A stretch of DNA of 64,000 bases, from contig CADCBO010000023.1 in NCBI GenBank assembly GCA_902799685.1, forward strand, positions 1-64,000, read 5' to 3'. Position 1 is the stretch's first letter; the number at the start of each line of letters is the position of its first letter. This stretch comes from an uncultured Bacteroidales bacterium. Its GTDB lineage: Bacteria > Bacteroidota > Bacteroidia > Bacteroidales > Bacteroidaceae. Positions 25,876 to 35,789 of this stretch are shown piece after piece. The translations under genes and the position numbers were made by a program. The notes beneath the pieces are model-generated. The model was not told the origin of the DNA and made no database searches. It saw only the letters and a list, made by a program, of their open reading frames with translations.

Positions 25876-26916
25876 ATGTTCAAGTTCGCAAATCCCGAAT
25901 ATCTGTATCTGCTGGCACTGGTACCGGTTCTGGTGGTACTCCATGTGTTCTCCAACATTCGCCGCAAGAGAAAACTGGCAGAATATGGCGATGAGGACCT
26001 GTTATCACAGCTCATGCCTGATGCATCGGTGAGCAGGCCCAATATTAAGTTCTGGTTGCTCTTTGCAGCATATACGCTCTGCTGCTTCCTGCTGGCAAGA
26101 CCGCAGTTCGGCTCCAGGCAGGAGACTGTGACCCGTAAGGGTATAGAGACTGTCATAGCATTGGACATTTCAAACTCCATGCTGGCCGATGATGTGGCTC
26201 CCAGCCGTCTGGAGAAGTCAAAACGTATCATTTCAAACCTGGTTGACCAGTTCAAGGATGACAAGATAGGCCTTATTGTCTTTGCCGGCGATGCTTTTGT
26301 GCAGCTGCCTATAACGAGTGATTTCATATCGGCCAAGGTGTTCCTTAACACCATCAGTCCGGCACTGATTACACGCCAGGGAACCGATATCAAGACAGCC
26401 ATTGAACTTGCTACCCGCAGTTTTACACCGAATGAAGGTGTAGGAAAGGCCATAATAGTGATTACGGACGGTGAGAACCATGAGGGTGGGGCCGAGGAGG
26501 CTGCAAAGGCTGCGGCAGAGAAAGGTTATATGGTATATGTGCTTGGAGTCGGTCTGCCGTCAGGTTCACCGATACCGGGTGAGCGCAGCGGAGAGTTCCG
26601 TAAGGACCGTGAAGGCAATGTGGTGGTGACACGCCTGGATGAGGATATGTGCCGCAGGATTGCCGCAGCAGGCAATGGCGTATATTTCTATGTGGATAAC
26701 TCAAATGCCGCCGAGAAAGCTTTGCAGAAGGAGATTGACAAACTGGCCAAGGCCGATGTGGAGAGCACAATTTATACAGAATATGATGAACAGTTCCAGA
26801 TAATTGCCTGGATGATCCTGGTTGTGCTGCTGATTGAGCTTTTCATTTGTGAGAGCCGCAACCCGAAACTCCGTAATTTCAGTCTGTTCAAAACCGATGA
26901 GGAGAAAGTAAAATGA
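25876..26916 (+). CDS. batB: BatB, membrane von Willebrand A protein
   Basis: The architecture matches BatA: two N-terminal membrane segments, a VWA domain with DISNSM (MIDAS), a TDGENHEGG segment, and a membrane helix near the C-terminus (IIAWMILVVLLIELF). It is 346 residues. The gene start is 16 bp after batA, and its stop overlaps the batC start by 4 bp (ATGA), so they are translationally coupled. Confidence 0.95.
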   Translation: MFKFANPEYLYLLALVPVLVVLHVFSNIRRKRKLAEYGDEDLLSQLMPDASVSRPNIKFWLLFAAYTLCCFLLARPQFGSRQETVTRKGIETVIALDISNSMLADDVAPSRLEKSKRIISNLVDQFKDDKIGLIVFAGDAFVQLPITSDFISAKVFLNTISPALITRQGTDIKTAIELATRSFTPNEGVGKAIIVITDGENHEGGAEEAAKAAAEKGYMVYVLGVGLPSGSPIPGERSGEFRKDREGNVVVTRLDEDMCRRIAAAGNGVYFYVDNSNAAEKALQKEIDKLAKADVESTIYTEYDEQFQIIAWMILVVLLIELFICESRNPKLRNFSLFKTDEEKVK

Positions 26917-27671
26917 AAAAGATATTGTTGTTTTGCCTTTTGATTGCGTCTGTGGCGGGTGCTTACGCACAACGCTCAGACCGTTCATTTGTGCGTAAGG
27001 GCAACCGGATGTTCCAGGACAGCCTGTTCATCAAGGCCGAGGAGAATTACCTCAAGGCTATTGACATGAACCCTGCACTGTATGAAGGAAACTTTAACCT
27101 GGGTAACGCCTATACCGCTCAGCAGAAACCCAATGAAGCTGTTGAACAGTATCGCAAAACCGCGAATGCATTGGAGTCGCGCAAGAAAGAGCTGATGGAG
27201 AATCCGGCATCCAATCCTAAGGAACTGGAAAACTGCAAGCAGAATCTTGCCAAGACATATCATAATACAGGCGTGGTATATCACATGTGTGAGCAGTATG
27301 ATAAGGCTGTTGAGGCTTACAAACAGGCACTACGCAACAATCCGCAGGATGACGAGACACGCTACAACATGATTCTTGCACAGCGTATGCTGGATCAGCA
27401 GCAGAATCAGCAGCAGAATCAGCAGCAGAATCAGCAGGACCAGCAGCAAGACCAGCAGCAAGAACAGCAGCAAGAACAGCAGCAGGACCAGCAACAGGAT
27501 CAGCAGGAACAACAGCAAGACCAGCAGGATCAGCAGGAGCAGGAGATGTCGCAGGAGAATGCCGAACAGATACTGGAGGCTGCCATGCAGGATGAGAAAG
27601 ACGTTCAGGAACGCGTTCAGGAACAGCTCCTGAAGGTTCAACCCAAGAAACCTTTAGAAAAAGATTGGTAA
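26913..27671 (+). CDS. batC: BatC, TPR protein with a long Gln-rich tract
   Basis: A signal peptide (~1-20) precedes TPR units (~30-65 and ~100-150, including YNMILAQRMLD). A highly glutamine-rich region follows (QQNQQQNQQQNQQD and similar, about 160-210). BatC works with the other Bat proteins in the periplasm. The Gln tract is encoded by near-perfect CAG-based repeats at 27396-27545 and may vary in length. The gene overlaps batB by 4 bp. Confidence 0.93.
   Translation: MKKILLFCLLIASVAGAYAQRSDRSFVRKGNRMFQDSLFIKAEENYLKAIDMNPALYEGNFNLGNAYTAQQKPNEAVEQYRKTANALESRKKELMENPASNPKELENCKQNLAKTYHNTGVVYHMCEQYDKAVEAYKQALRNNPQDDETRYNMILAQRMLDQQQNQQQNQQQNQQDQQQDQQQEQQQEQQQDQQQDQQEQQQDQQDQQEQEMSQENAEQILEAAMQDEKDVQERVQEQLLKVQPKKPLEKDW
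27396..27545 (+). repeat. CAG-rich microsatellite in batC
   Basis: About 150 bases of CAG/CAR triplets with AAT, GAC, GAT and GAA interruptions encode the poly-Gln tract. The triplet unit means changes in copy number would keep the reading frame. Confidence 0.85.
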
Positions 27672-27672
27672 T

Positions 27673-29541
27673 ATGATTATAACACACAAGACAAAAAGAT
27701 TACTGTTCTCGGTTATGCTTGTGATGCTGGCCACGGTAAGAGTCCTTGCCGATGATGTCAGTTTTACCGCACAAGCCCCTCAGGCCGTAGTGCAGGGTGA
27801 ACGTTTCAGAATCACATACAAGGTCAATACCAACAATGTCAAGGAGTTCCGTGCCCCTGACATGAAGAATATCAACATACTGTCCGGTCCCACTACGTCA
27901 ACGTCATCAAGCATGTCGGTGGTAAATGGCAAAGTAACAAGCTCATATACACTGACATATACTTATATTGCAGTAGCTACGGAGGAGGGTAATGTGGAAC
28001 TTGACGGTGCCACCATCAAGGCTGACGGCAAGCAGATTACTTCAAACAAACTGACCATCAAGGTACTGCCTCCCGATCAGACTGCACAGCAGCAAACCAC
28101 ACAAGGGCAGGGGAGCGCCCAGTCCGGACGGCAAAGGCCTACAGGGCAGAGTGCAGCGGCTGCCTCAGGTGAAGACTTGTTCATGCTGGCCACTGTGGAT
28201 AAGACCACTGTATATGAACAGGAGGCACTGTTGCTAACATTCAAGATATACAAGTTGCCGGCTGTTGACCTCAGGACCATGAGCAACAAGATGCCTGACC
28301 TCAAGAACTGTCATGTCCAGGAGGTGGAGCTTCCGCAGCAGAAGGAATTCAACCTGGAACATTACAACGGCCGCAACTATCAGACAATGGTCTGGAGCCA
28401 GTACCTGCTGTTCCCGCAGCATTCCGGTGAGCTGGAGATTCCGGCAACACCGTTTGAAGGCGTGGTGACACAACGCGTTGAGAACAGGAGCGATGACATC
28501 TTTGACATGTTCTTCAATTCCTCCCGTTACGTTGAGGTCAAGAAAGACCTTACCACGCGAAGCATAAAGATCAATGTAAAGCCGCTGCCACAGGGTAAGA
28601 CAGGTGCTTTCTATGGTGGAGTGGGTGATTTCAGCATCAGTTCAACCATCAGTTCAACCGATGTCACGGCTAATGATGCCGTGACTCTCAGGGTAATCCT
28701 GTCAGGTACAGGAAACCTGAAACTTGTCAAGACACCGGAGATAAAGTTCCCTCAGGACTTTGATATATATGACCCTAAGGTTGAGAACAAATACACTATC
28801 AAGGGTGGCCGTCAGACCGGAAACAAGGTATATGAGTATCTGGTCATTCCGCGTCATGCAGGCAAATATACCATTCCATCACTCGATTTCCAGTTCTTTG
28901 ACCCCAAAAGCGGCACTTATAAGACTGTAAGCACTGAGGAATATACCCTTAATGTAGCCAAAGGGCAGGGCGGGGGCGAGTCACAGACATCGGTATCGTA
29001 CGTGAGCAAGGAGGATCTCAAGTTCGTGGGACAGGATGTACGGTTCCATGCCACACCTGCTACGCTCAAGTCCGATAACTCACAGTTCTTCGGGTCATTG
29101 CTGTTCTGGCTATGCCTGATTCTGCCACTGCTTATTCTTATAGTTGTAGCAGCCATCTCCAGAAAACGTATTGCAGACAGTGCTAACGTGGCCAAGGTTC
29201 GTGTCAAGAAGGCCAGTTCAGTAGCCACCAAACGCCTTAAGGTGGCCCATAAGCTGATGAAGGAAAACCGTAAGAACGAGTTCTATGATGAGATGATGCG
29301 TGCCCTCCTGGGTTATTTCGGTGACAAGCTCTCAATTCCCAACGCAGAGCTTTCCAAGGACAGGATAGGTGAGACTCTAGGCAGCCGTAACGTATCGGAA
29401 GAGTCGGTAAGACAGGTGATAGGCTTGCTTGATGACTGTGAATATGCCCGTTATGCTCCGGGCGATGACACGGGCCGTATGGACCGTCTGTATGATCAGG
29501 CCGTCGGTGTAATAGGGCAGATTGAAAACTCAATCAAGTAA
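27673..29541 (+). CDS. batD: BatD, oxygen tolerance protein
   Basis: This 622-residue protein has a signal peptide (~1-25) and long beta-rich Ig-like regions (e.g. SFTAQAPQAVVQGERFRITY at the N-terminus, then VDKTTVYEQEALLLTFKIYK). A membrane segment is near 465-490 (FWLCLILPLLILIVVAAI), followed by a cytoplasmic C-terminal part. This is the standard BatD layout. It begins 2 bp after batC. The C-terminal domain includes a YARYAPG motif seen in family members. Confidence 0.94.
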   Translation: MIITHKTKRLLFSVMLVMLATVRVLADDVSFTAQAPQAVVQGERFRITYKVNTNNVKEFRAPDMKNINILSGPTTSTSSSMSVVNGKVTSSYTLTYTYIAVATEEGNVELDGATIKADGKQITSNKLTIKVLPPDQTAQQQTTQGQGSAQSGRQRPTGQSAAAASGEDLFMLATVDKTTVYEQEALLLTFKIYKLPAVDLRTMSNKMPDLKNCHVQEVELPQQKEFNLEHYNGRNYQTMVWSQYLLFPQHSGELEIPATPFEGVVTQRVENRSDDIFDMFFNSSRYVEVKKDLTTRSIKINVKPLPQGKTGAFYGGVGDFSISSTISSTDVTANDAVTLRVILSGTGNLKLVKTPEIKFPQDFDIYDPKVENKYTIKGGRQTGNKVYEYLVIPRHAGKYTIPSLDFQFFDPKSGTYKTVSTEEYTLNVAKGQGGGESQTSVSYVSKEDLKFVGQDVRFHATPATLKSDNSQFFGSLLFWLCLILPLLILIVVAAISRKRIADSANVAKVRVKKASSVATKRLKVAHKLMKENRKNEFYDEMMRALLGYFGDKLSIPNAELSKDRIGETLGSRNVSEESVRQVIGLLDDCEYARYAPGDDTGRMDRLYDQAVGVIGQIENSIK

Positions 29542-29560
29542 TTTAAAATTGAAAAGATTT

Positions 29561-30361
29561 ATGAAAAAGATATTTGCTCTCATAATGGCATTGATCCCGG
29601 TTCTGGCTATTGCACAGGACGATAATGGAATGACTCGTCTGGTTGCCGATTCCACAAATACAGCCGCAGTTCCCACTCTTGCCCAGGCTGACAGCGCTTA
29701 TATTCAAGGTGATTATCTCACCGCTATAAGTATGTATGAGTGGATTGCTGATAATCAAGGAGTTAACGCAACGCTCTATATGAATCTGGGTAACTGTTGG
29801 CTCAAGCGTGACGAGGTTGCCAAAGCCATTCTTTACTATGAGCGTGCATACCTTATGGATCCGTCCGATCCGGATATCAGATTCAATCTGGAACTGGCTC
29901 GTACCAAGACAGTAGATAAGGTAAATACAGTGAACCAGCTCTTTATAGTAGTATGGTTCAAGAAGCTCCTGGCTGTGCTTGACGTGAACGGTTGGGCAGT
30001 CCTTACGGTGATTATGTTTGCCGTTACCATACTTCTTGCCGGAGTGTTGCTGTTCTCCAAGAAAACAGGCTTAAGAAAATTATCTTTCTCTTTTAGCGTG
30101 TTTTTCTTGCTTTTATCCATTTTATCATTTATCTTCGCTACAACGCAGATGAGGAATATCCGTGAGCGTGATACGGCCATAATAATGTCACCGAGCGTCA
30201 CAGTCAAGAGTACTCCTACAAGCGCAGGCACAGACCTGTTCATCATTCATGAAGGTCATAAGGTCAGGATACTGGACTCATCCATGAAAGAGTGGGTGGA
30301 GATAAGGCTTGAAGACGGTAATACAGGTTGGGTGCCGGTTAACGTAATGGAAATAATTTAA
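29561..30361 (+). CDS. batE: BatE, TPR and SH3 domain membrane protein
   Basis: I chose the ATG at 29561 because it gives a proper signal peptide (MKKIFALIMALIPVLAIAQ); the TTG at 29522 would overlap batD. After the signal come two TPRs (~40-110), then two membrane segments near 145-165 and 180-200. A bacterial SH3-like domain closes the protein (about 215-266: VKSTPTSAGTDLFIIHEGHK). This is the order seen in BatE. Confidence 0.92.
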   Translation: MKKIFALIMALIPVLAIAQDDNGMTRLVADSTNTAAVPTLAQADSAYIQGDYLTAISMYEWIADNQGVNATLYMNLGNCWLKRDEVAKAILYYERAYLMDPSDPDIRFNLELARTKTVDKVNTVNQLFIVVWFKKLLAVLDVNGWAVLTVIMFAVTILLAGVLLFSKKTGLRKLSFSFSVFFLLLSILSFIFATTQMRNIRERDTAIIMSPSVTVKSTPTSAGTDLFIIHEGHKVRILDSSMKEWVEIRLEDGNTGWVPVNVMEII

Positions 30362-30372
30362 CGCATTATGGA

Positions 30373-31083
30373 ATGACTGAATTACAGGGTCTCATAGAGA
30401 CAGACAGATTGGCCACGCTGTCAGTTAACGGCAGCGACTCCCTTTTTTGGGACGGTGTGGCCAACCTATATACTTCAGTCATAATCTGGATTCCTCTTGC
30501 TGTAACCGCTATTTTCCTGATAATAAGGAATATAGAGTCAAAAAAACTGCTGCTGGTGTTACTCATGGCTGCTCTTGTCATTTTGGCTTGCGACCAACTT
30601 TCATCATCTGTGTTCAAGCCGCTTTTCCATAGACTCAGACCTACAAGGGATCCATTCATTCTGGATATGGTAGATACCGTAAACGGCTATCGCGGAGGAC
30701 TTTACGGTTTCTTTTCAGGTCATGCAGCCAACTCGTTCGGTCTGGCTGTGTTGTTCATGTGGCTTGTAAAGGACAAACTCTTCAGTATTTCGGTTATCAT
30801 TTGGGCTTTGATAAACTCATTGATAAGAACATATTTAGGAGTACATTTTGTGGGTGACATACTTGCAGGTGCCGTTGCAGGATGTCTTATAGGCAGTCTT
30901 ATGTATTGGATATACAGCCTTTTAACAAAGAATGACAGAATACACAGGAATCAGCGTGTTTCAAGCCTGCTTTATACCAGGTCAGGATTCATGCGTAATG
31001 ATGTTTTCGCGTTCATGTGCGTGCTGTTCGGTACATATTCAGTGATAATGATTGGGGCGTGTATAACACAGGGACTTGCTTAA
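30373..31083 (+). CDS. PAP2 family membrane phosphatase
   Basis: This 236-residue polytopic protein has the three PAP2 signatures: KPLFHRLRP, FFSGHAANS and RTYLGVHFVGD. PAP2 enzymes dephosphorylate lipid phosphates such as undecaprenyl diphosphate or phosphatidic acid, with the active site facing the periplasm. Which lipid is used cannot be told. It follows batE by 11 bp and may be in the same transcript. Its TAA stop at 31081-31083 abuts, by one base, another heptanucleotide repeat. Confidence 0.9.
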   Translation: MTELQGLIETDRLATLSVNGSDSLFWDGVANLYTSVIIWIPLAVTAIFLIIRNIESKKLLLVLLMAALVILACDQLSSSVFKPLFHRLRPTRDPFILDMVDTVNGYRGGLYGFFSGHAANSFGLAVLFMWLVKDKLFSISVIIWALINSLIRTYLGVHFVGDILAGAVAGCLIGSLMYWIYSLLTKNDRIHRNQRVSSLLYTRSGFMRNDVFAFMCVLFGTYSVIMIGACITQGLA

Positions 31084-31103
31084 ATTGAGAATTGAGAATT
31101 GAG
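31083..31103 (+). repeat. Three-copy AATTGAG repeat at the PAP2 gene stop
   Basis: Three exact copies of AATTGAG starting on the last base of the PAP2 stop codon. It is the fourth such array in the window. Confidence 0.9.
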
Positions 31104-31131
31104 AACTAATAAAGATAACTATCAAATTTTA

Positions 31132-31392
31132 ATGCTTATGACCAGATTAATCACATTCAATGAACTGCGTCAGATCAAGGCGCAACTTCCGGAGGGCAGT
31201 ATGCACAGAATTGCCGATGAGCTGAATCTTGATGTTGAGACCGTAAGGAATTTCTTTGGCGGTACAGATTACAAGAAAGGTTCAGCTGTAGGTTTTCATA
31301 TTGAGCCAGGTCCCAATGGCGGTTGTGTATTTCTGGATGATACGACAGTTCTTGACAGAGCGCTGGAAATTCTTGCAGAAAGCAAAAAGTAA
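31132..31392 (+). CDS. Small DNA-binding (HTH) protein
   Basis: This 86-residue protein (84 if the second ATG at 31138 is used) starts MLMTRLITFNELRQIKAQLP. A helix-turn-helix-like segment is visible (MHRIADELNLDVETVRNFFGG). I do not recognise a named family with certainty; similar small proteins are annotated as DNA-binding proteins in Bacteroidales. The TTG at 31099 would read through a heptanucleotide repeat, so I prefer the ATG. A terminator follows at 31409. Confidence 0.7.
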   Translation: MLMTRLITFNELRQIKAQLPEGSMHRIADELNLDVETVRNFFGGTDYKKGSAVGFHIEPGPNGGCVFLDDTTVLDRALEILAESKK

Positions 31393-31408
31393 AGTAAAAT
31401 CAAATTAG

Positions 31409-31437
31409 GGGCGTTAAAATTAACGCCCTTGATTTTT
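31409..31437 (+). terminator. Terminator after the small HTH gene
   Basis: A 9-bp stem GGGCGTTAA (31409-31417) with TTAACGCCC (31420-31428) is followed by a T-rich tail. Confidence 0.85.
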
Positions 31438-31550
31438 GTCGTAACTATACGATATTCAAGTAAATAATGTCTTTGTTCTTCTTGTTTCAAAATTTGCATA
31501 ATAACTATTATGTTAAATAGCGAAAATGAAAACCAATACACCCCACTATA

Positions 31551-31588
31551 AAAAAAGAATCCCTGCGGTTGGCGGGGATTCCTTTTAT
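31551..31588 (-). terminator. Terminator of the TPR protein gene
   Basis: A 7-bp stem GAATCCC/GGGATTC (31557-31563 with 31575-31581) is followed on the minus strand by a T run (complement of 31551-31556). Confidence 0.8.
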
Positions 31589-31611
31589 CAGATATATGTT
31601 TGTTAGTGAAA

Positions 31612-32922
31612 TCAGAATTCCATTCCTGCTTCTTTCATTCTTGCCTCAACTTCAGCCAGTTCCTTTGACATGTTCAGCTGATTATATATCTGCTGCAGCG
31701 GAGCTCCCCATCTTCTGGCTGCTGACGGCTCAAGCTCTCTGTACTTGAGGAAATACGGAAGGATCTTCCTGTAGCTGTCTTTCTGCTCCTGAAGTGCATT
31801 TCTGAAAGCTGCGCTACGTGAATCAATGAATCTTCCGTTCTTGTCAATGGTCTTGGAATCATAAACGGCATCTGCCTGGAATATCATGCTAAGGCCAAGA
31901 TTGAAATATGCATCTGAGAGAGATGGATCCCTATCAATGGCTTTCTGATACTGGTCGATAGCCTTTGCATAATCCTTGTTGTTATATGCGATAACGCCCA
32001 GTACATAATAGTTGTTAGCCTTATCAGGATCCAACTTTACCATATCCTCTATGAAAGCCTCCAAAGCGGCCATATCGCCCTTCAGGTTGTAATAGTTCAG
32101 GAGATTGCTGTAGAAGTAATCCTCTGTAGGATATTTGGTCAGACCGTCCTTAAGGTTCTTGATCCAGTTTACGGTATCACCCATAATCTTATATGCATCG
32201 CACATCAGCTCCAAAGCCGGTTCGCCGAATTTCTCATCGGCAGTGGCTATGGTGGCATATTTCAAGGTGTTATTCCAATCCTCGAGCCTGCTGGCTGCCA
32301 GGGCTGCAAAGTATGAGTAATAAGGCTTGTTTTCATAATAGAATGAATCATCTTCAACCAGATGCCTCAGCATTGGATGCTCTGCAGTGTTGAAATATGA
32401 TTCAAACATCTCAAACGCCTTCTTGTAATCAGAGCGGTCATTGAAATAGAATATTCCGGCAAACACAAAATTACCCATCTGCTGATGTATGGCAGCTGCG
32501 TGATTGTCGCGTACTTCACGTGTGGTCTTGCCCTTCTCATTCGGGATCTGCTCAAGTGAATCGGCAATCATGTCATACTGAATCCATTGTGAAAGGTAGT
32601 TGTAGCAACGGACAGTGTCAAACTTCTGACTGGGATCATTGGACTTTATGTATTCGTCCAAAAAGAAACGGTAATAAACCTCGGCAGCCTCATACCATGT
32701 CAGGTACCAATCTTTGACATATTGATTCTTAATGGCCTGGTCTATCAGTCTTTTGGCATTGCTCTTGTCAACGACATCATCTCTTTCCATCTCTTTCTTG
32801 GCATCCTTTACAAGTGCCTGTGCGGCTTTGGTTGCCTTCTTGATTTCTTTTTCAGACATCTGGGCGTATGACGAGCATGAAATTCCCAGAGCTGCAATCA
32901 AAACAAATACAAGCTTCTTCAT
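31612..32922 (-). CDS. Secreted TPR-repeat protein
   Basis: This 436-residue protein has a signal peptide (to about residue 20) and a helical, TPR-rich body. The clearest TPR pair is ~280-345 (AIDQYQKAIDRDPSLSDAYFNLGLS). No enzymatic motif is visible. It lies downstream of gyrA on the same strand with a 60-bp gap, an arrangement seen in other Bacteroidales genomes. TPR proteins of this kind are usually scaffolds; its partner is unknown. Confidence 0.85.
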   Translation of the reverse strand: MKKLVFVLIAALGISCSSYAQMSEKEIKKATKAAQALVKDAKKEMERDDVVDKSNAKRLIDQAIKNQYVKDWYLTWYEAAEVYYRFFLDEYIKSNDPSQKFDTVRCYNYLSQWIQYDMIADSLEQIPNEKGKTTREVRDNHAAAIHQQMGNFVFAGIFYFNDRSDYKKAFEMFESYFNTAEHPMLRHLVEDDSFYYENKPYYSYFAALAASRLEDWNNTLKYATIATADEKFGEPALELMCDAYKIMGDTVNWIKNLKDGLTKYPTEDYFYSNLLNYYNLKGDMAALEAFIEDMVKLDPDKANNYYVLGVIAYNNKDYAKAIDQYQKAIDRDPSLSDAYFNLGLSMIFQADAVYDSKTIDKNGRFIDSRSAAFRNALQEQKDSYRKILPYFLKYRELEPSAARRWGAPLQQIYNQLNMSKELAEVEARMKEAGMEF

Positions 32923-32982
32923 TTTGAATAAGTTTTATAGGTTTTACGTTATTAATATATCATTCTTTATCTGTTGTTAAAA

Positions 32983-35505
32983 TCACTCGTTTGCAGGTGC
33001 TTCCTGAGAGGTTTCTGCTGCGGGATCACCACCACCCTCCACAGGAGTCTCATCAACAGGTTCACTATCCACCTTGCAGATGGACCCTATCTGGTCATTA
33101 CGTTTCTCCAGGTTGATGAGCCTTACACCCTGTGTGGCACGTCCCATAACGCGGAAATCAGACACTCTTACGCGCAGTGTGATGCCTGATTTGTTGATTA
33201 TTACCAGGTCGTTATCGTCCTTAACTGCTTGAATTGAAACCAGTTTGCCGGTTTTGTCGGTTATGTTCAGGGTCTTTACGCCCTTACCGCCACGGTTGGT
33301 CTTACGATAGTCCTCTATCTCGGAACGCTTGCCATAGCCCTGTTCGGATACCACCATAATGGTCTCTTCAGGTTCTTCATCCACGGCTATCATTCCTACA
33401 ACCTGATCTTCACCGTCATCATCCAAGGTCATGGCGCGTACGCCGGTCGATACACGGCCCATGCCGCGAACGGTGCTCTCATTGAAGCGTATTGCACGGC
33501 CGTTGCGGTTGGCAATGATGATCTCCTTGTTGCCGTCTGTAAGAAGTACGTTGATCACCTTGTCACCCTCATTCAGGTTGATGGCGTTGATGCCGTTCTG
33601 GCGCGGACGTGAGTAATCCTGAAGGATTGTCTTCTTGATTACGCCGTTCTGTGTGCAGAATACCAGGTAGTGATTTGAAGTAAACTCAACATCACCAAGG
33701 TTCTTAATTGCAATATAGGCGTTTACGGCATCGCCAGGCTCTATGTTGAGCATATTCTGGATGGCACGGCCCTTTGAGGTCTTGCCGCCTTCAGGAATGT
33801 CATATACCTTAAGCCAGTAGCAGCGTCCCTTCTGGGTAAAGAAGAGAATGTAATTATGCGTTGTGGCTGTGAATATGTGCTCTATAAAGTCCTCGTCACG
33901 CTTGTCACTGCCGCGAGATCCTACTCCACCCCTGCCCTGCTGGCGGTACTCCGTAAGAGCGGTACGCTTGATGTAGCCCAGATGTGACATAGTAATGATC
34001 ATAGGCTCATCGGCATAGAAATCTTCCGGATTGAACTCCTCGCTGGCATATACGATCTCGGTCTTGCGTTCGTCACCGTATTTGTCAATGATCTGCTGCA
34101 TCTCATCCTTGATAACCTGCTTGCACTTTTCAGGGTCATCCAGAATGCTCTGCAACTCCTCTATGCGTGCCATAACCTGATTGTACTCATCATGCAGCTG
34201 ATCCTGCATGAGTCCGGTAAGCTGGCGCAGACGCATATCAACAATGGCCTTGGCCTGGATATCGTCCAGTCCGAAACGGTCCATAAGGTTCTGAATGGCA
34301 TCGTTAGGTGTTTTGGCAGCCTTGATGATCTGTATAACCTCATCAATGTTATCCGATGCAATGATCAGACCTTCAAGTATATGAGCGCGTTTCCTGGCTT
34401 CATCAAGGTCAAACTTGGTGCGGCGGATAACTACCTCATGACGGTGCTCAATGAAGCACTTGATAAGGTCGCGCAGGTTAAGGCATTTGGGGCGTCCCTT
34501 TACCAAGGCTATGTTGTTTACGCCGAATGATGTCTGCAGTGCGGTCATCTTGAACAGCTTGTTCAGCACCACGCCGGCATTGGCATCCCTCTTTACATCA
34601 ATGACAATGCGCATTCCCTCGCGGTCAGACTCGTCATTCACGTTGCTTATGCCCTCAATCTTCTTGTCTGTAACAAGTTCTGCAATGAACTTGATAAGCT
34701 CTGCCTTGTTTACTCCGTAAGGAATTTCCGTAACAACTATCTTGTCATGCTGCTCACCTGCCTCAATCTCGGTCTTGGCACGCATGATCACGCGTCCGCG
34801 TCCGGTCTCATAGGCCTCACGTACGCCGCTGATACCATAGATATATGCGCCTGTGGGGAAATCAGGAGCCTTGATGAACTGCATCAGTTCCTCAACCGTG
34901 ATATCCGGATTGTCAACCATGGCCATGCAGCCGTTCAGGACCTCTGTGAGGTTGTGTGGCGGCATGTTGGTGGCCATACCTACGGCGATACCTGATGAAC
35001 CGTTCACCAGAAGGTTAGGTATGGTGGCCGGAAGAACCGTAGGCTCCTCCTCCTTGTTGTCGTAGTTGGGGACAAAGTCAACCGTGTTCTTGTTTATGTC
35101 CTGCATCATCTCCTCGCCTATCTTGCGCAGACGGACCTCGGTATAACGCATGGCAGCGGGGCTGTCACCGTCAATTGAACCAAAGTTTCCCTGTCCGTCA
35201 ACCAGCGGATAACGCATGATCCAGTCCTGTGCCAGACGCACAAGAGCGCCGTATACTGATGAGTCACCATGCGGATGGAAGTGTCCTAACACATCACCTA
35301 CCGTACGCGCCGATTTGCGGTATCCCTTGTCGGATGTGTTGCCGTCACGCATCATGCTGTAGAGTATGCGGCGGTGCACCGGCTTGAGTCCGTCACGGGC
35401 ATCCGGGAGAGCTCTGGCCACAATGACTGACATTGAATAGTCAATGTATGAGGACTTCATCTCCTCCTCAATGTTCACCCTGATAATTCTGTCCTGGTTT
35501 TCCAA
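32983..35505 (-). CDS. gyrA: DNA gyrase subunit A
   Basis: GyrA is the DNA-cleaving subunit of gyrase. The 840-residue protein starts [20 protein letters not shown]. It contains the active-site Tyr region [10 protein letters not shown] and the GyrA-box segment [13 protein letters not shown]. The C-terminal beta-pinwheel repeats ([16 protein letters not shown]) are complete. In the quinolone-resistance region the order is GDSSVYGA: Ser at the position of E. coli Ser83 is kept, and Gly replaces Asp87. I think the Gly is normal for this lineage rather than a resistance mutation, but I could not check it. Confidence 0.97.
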   Translation of the reverse strand: MENQDRIIRVNIEEEMKSSYIDYSMSVIVARALPDARDGLKPVHRRILYSMMRDGNTSDKGYRKSARTVGDVLGHFHPHGDSSVYGALVRLAQDWIMRYPLVDGQGNFGSIDGDSPAAMRYTEVRLRKIGEEMMQDINKNTVDFVPNYDNKEEEPTVLPATIPNLLVNGSSGIAVGMATNMPPHNLTEVLNGCMAMVDNPDITVEELMQFIKAPDFPTGAYIYGISGVREAYETGRGRVIMRAKTEIEAGEQHDKIVVTEIPYGVNKAELIKFIAELVTDKKIEGISNVNDESDREGMRIVIDVKRDANAGVVLNKLFKMTALQTSFGVNNIALVKGRPKCLNLRDLIKCFIEHRHEVVIRRTKFDLDEARKRAHILEGLIIASDNIDEVIQIIKAAKTPNDAIQNLMDRFGLDDIQAKAIVDMRLRQLTGLMQDQLHDEYNQVMARIEELQSILDDPEKCKQVIKDEMQQIIDKYGDERKTEIVYASEEFNPEDFYADEPMIITMSHLGYIKRTALTEYRQQGRGGVGSRGSDKRDEDFIEHIFTATTHNYILFFTQKGRCYWLKVYDIPEGGKTSKGRAIQNMLNIEPGDAVNAYIAIKNLGDVEFTSNHYLVFCTQNGVIKKTILQDYSRPRQNGINAINLNEGDKVINVLLTDGNKEIIIANRNGRAIRFNESTVRGMGRVSTGVRAMTLDDDGEDQVVGMIAVDEEPEETIMVVSEQGYGKRSEIEDYRKTNRGGKGVKTLNITDKTGKLVSIQAVKDDNDLVIINKSGITLRVRVSDFRVMGRATQGVRLINLEKRNDQIGSICKVDSEPVDETPVEGGGDPAAETSQEAPANE

Positions 35506-35710
35506 TTTGATTGCTTTTTTATTTCTGTTACGAATCTTATACTGCTCCTATTTCATAAAGCCCTCAAAGATACTCCAAAAATAGTTCACGCGCAACTTTA
35601 CGCGCGTATTTTTAATAAGGTGTTGATAAGTTTCCGGTAAGTTTTTCGGACTTTATGGCATAACTTTTTGAATGGCATGTGATTTGTTAATATCTTGTAG
35701 CATAAAATGA

Positions 35711-35741
35711 TTTGAACCGGGCAGGAAACCGCTTATATTTG
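35711..35741 (+). promoter_or_regulatory. Promoter of clpC
   Basis: TTTG at 35711-35714, a 19-bp spacer and TATATTTG at 35734-35741 match the Bacteroidetes consensus. The leader would be about 40 nt before the ATG at 35790. Confidence 0.75.
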
Positions 35742-35789
35742 CATTTGAAAGCATATCGGATATATTGCCTTGATGTGTTTTGAAAAAGG

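Noticed and set aside
27217-27687. Minus-strand 156-codon frame over batC
   Set aside because: It reads the complement of the CAG tract, giving an artificial repetitive protein.
35257-35290. Quinolone resistance change in gyrA
   Set aside because: Ser at the E. coli Ser83 position is retained, and the Gly at position 87 is probably natural for this lineage.
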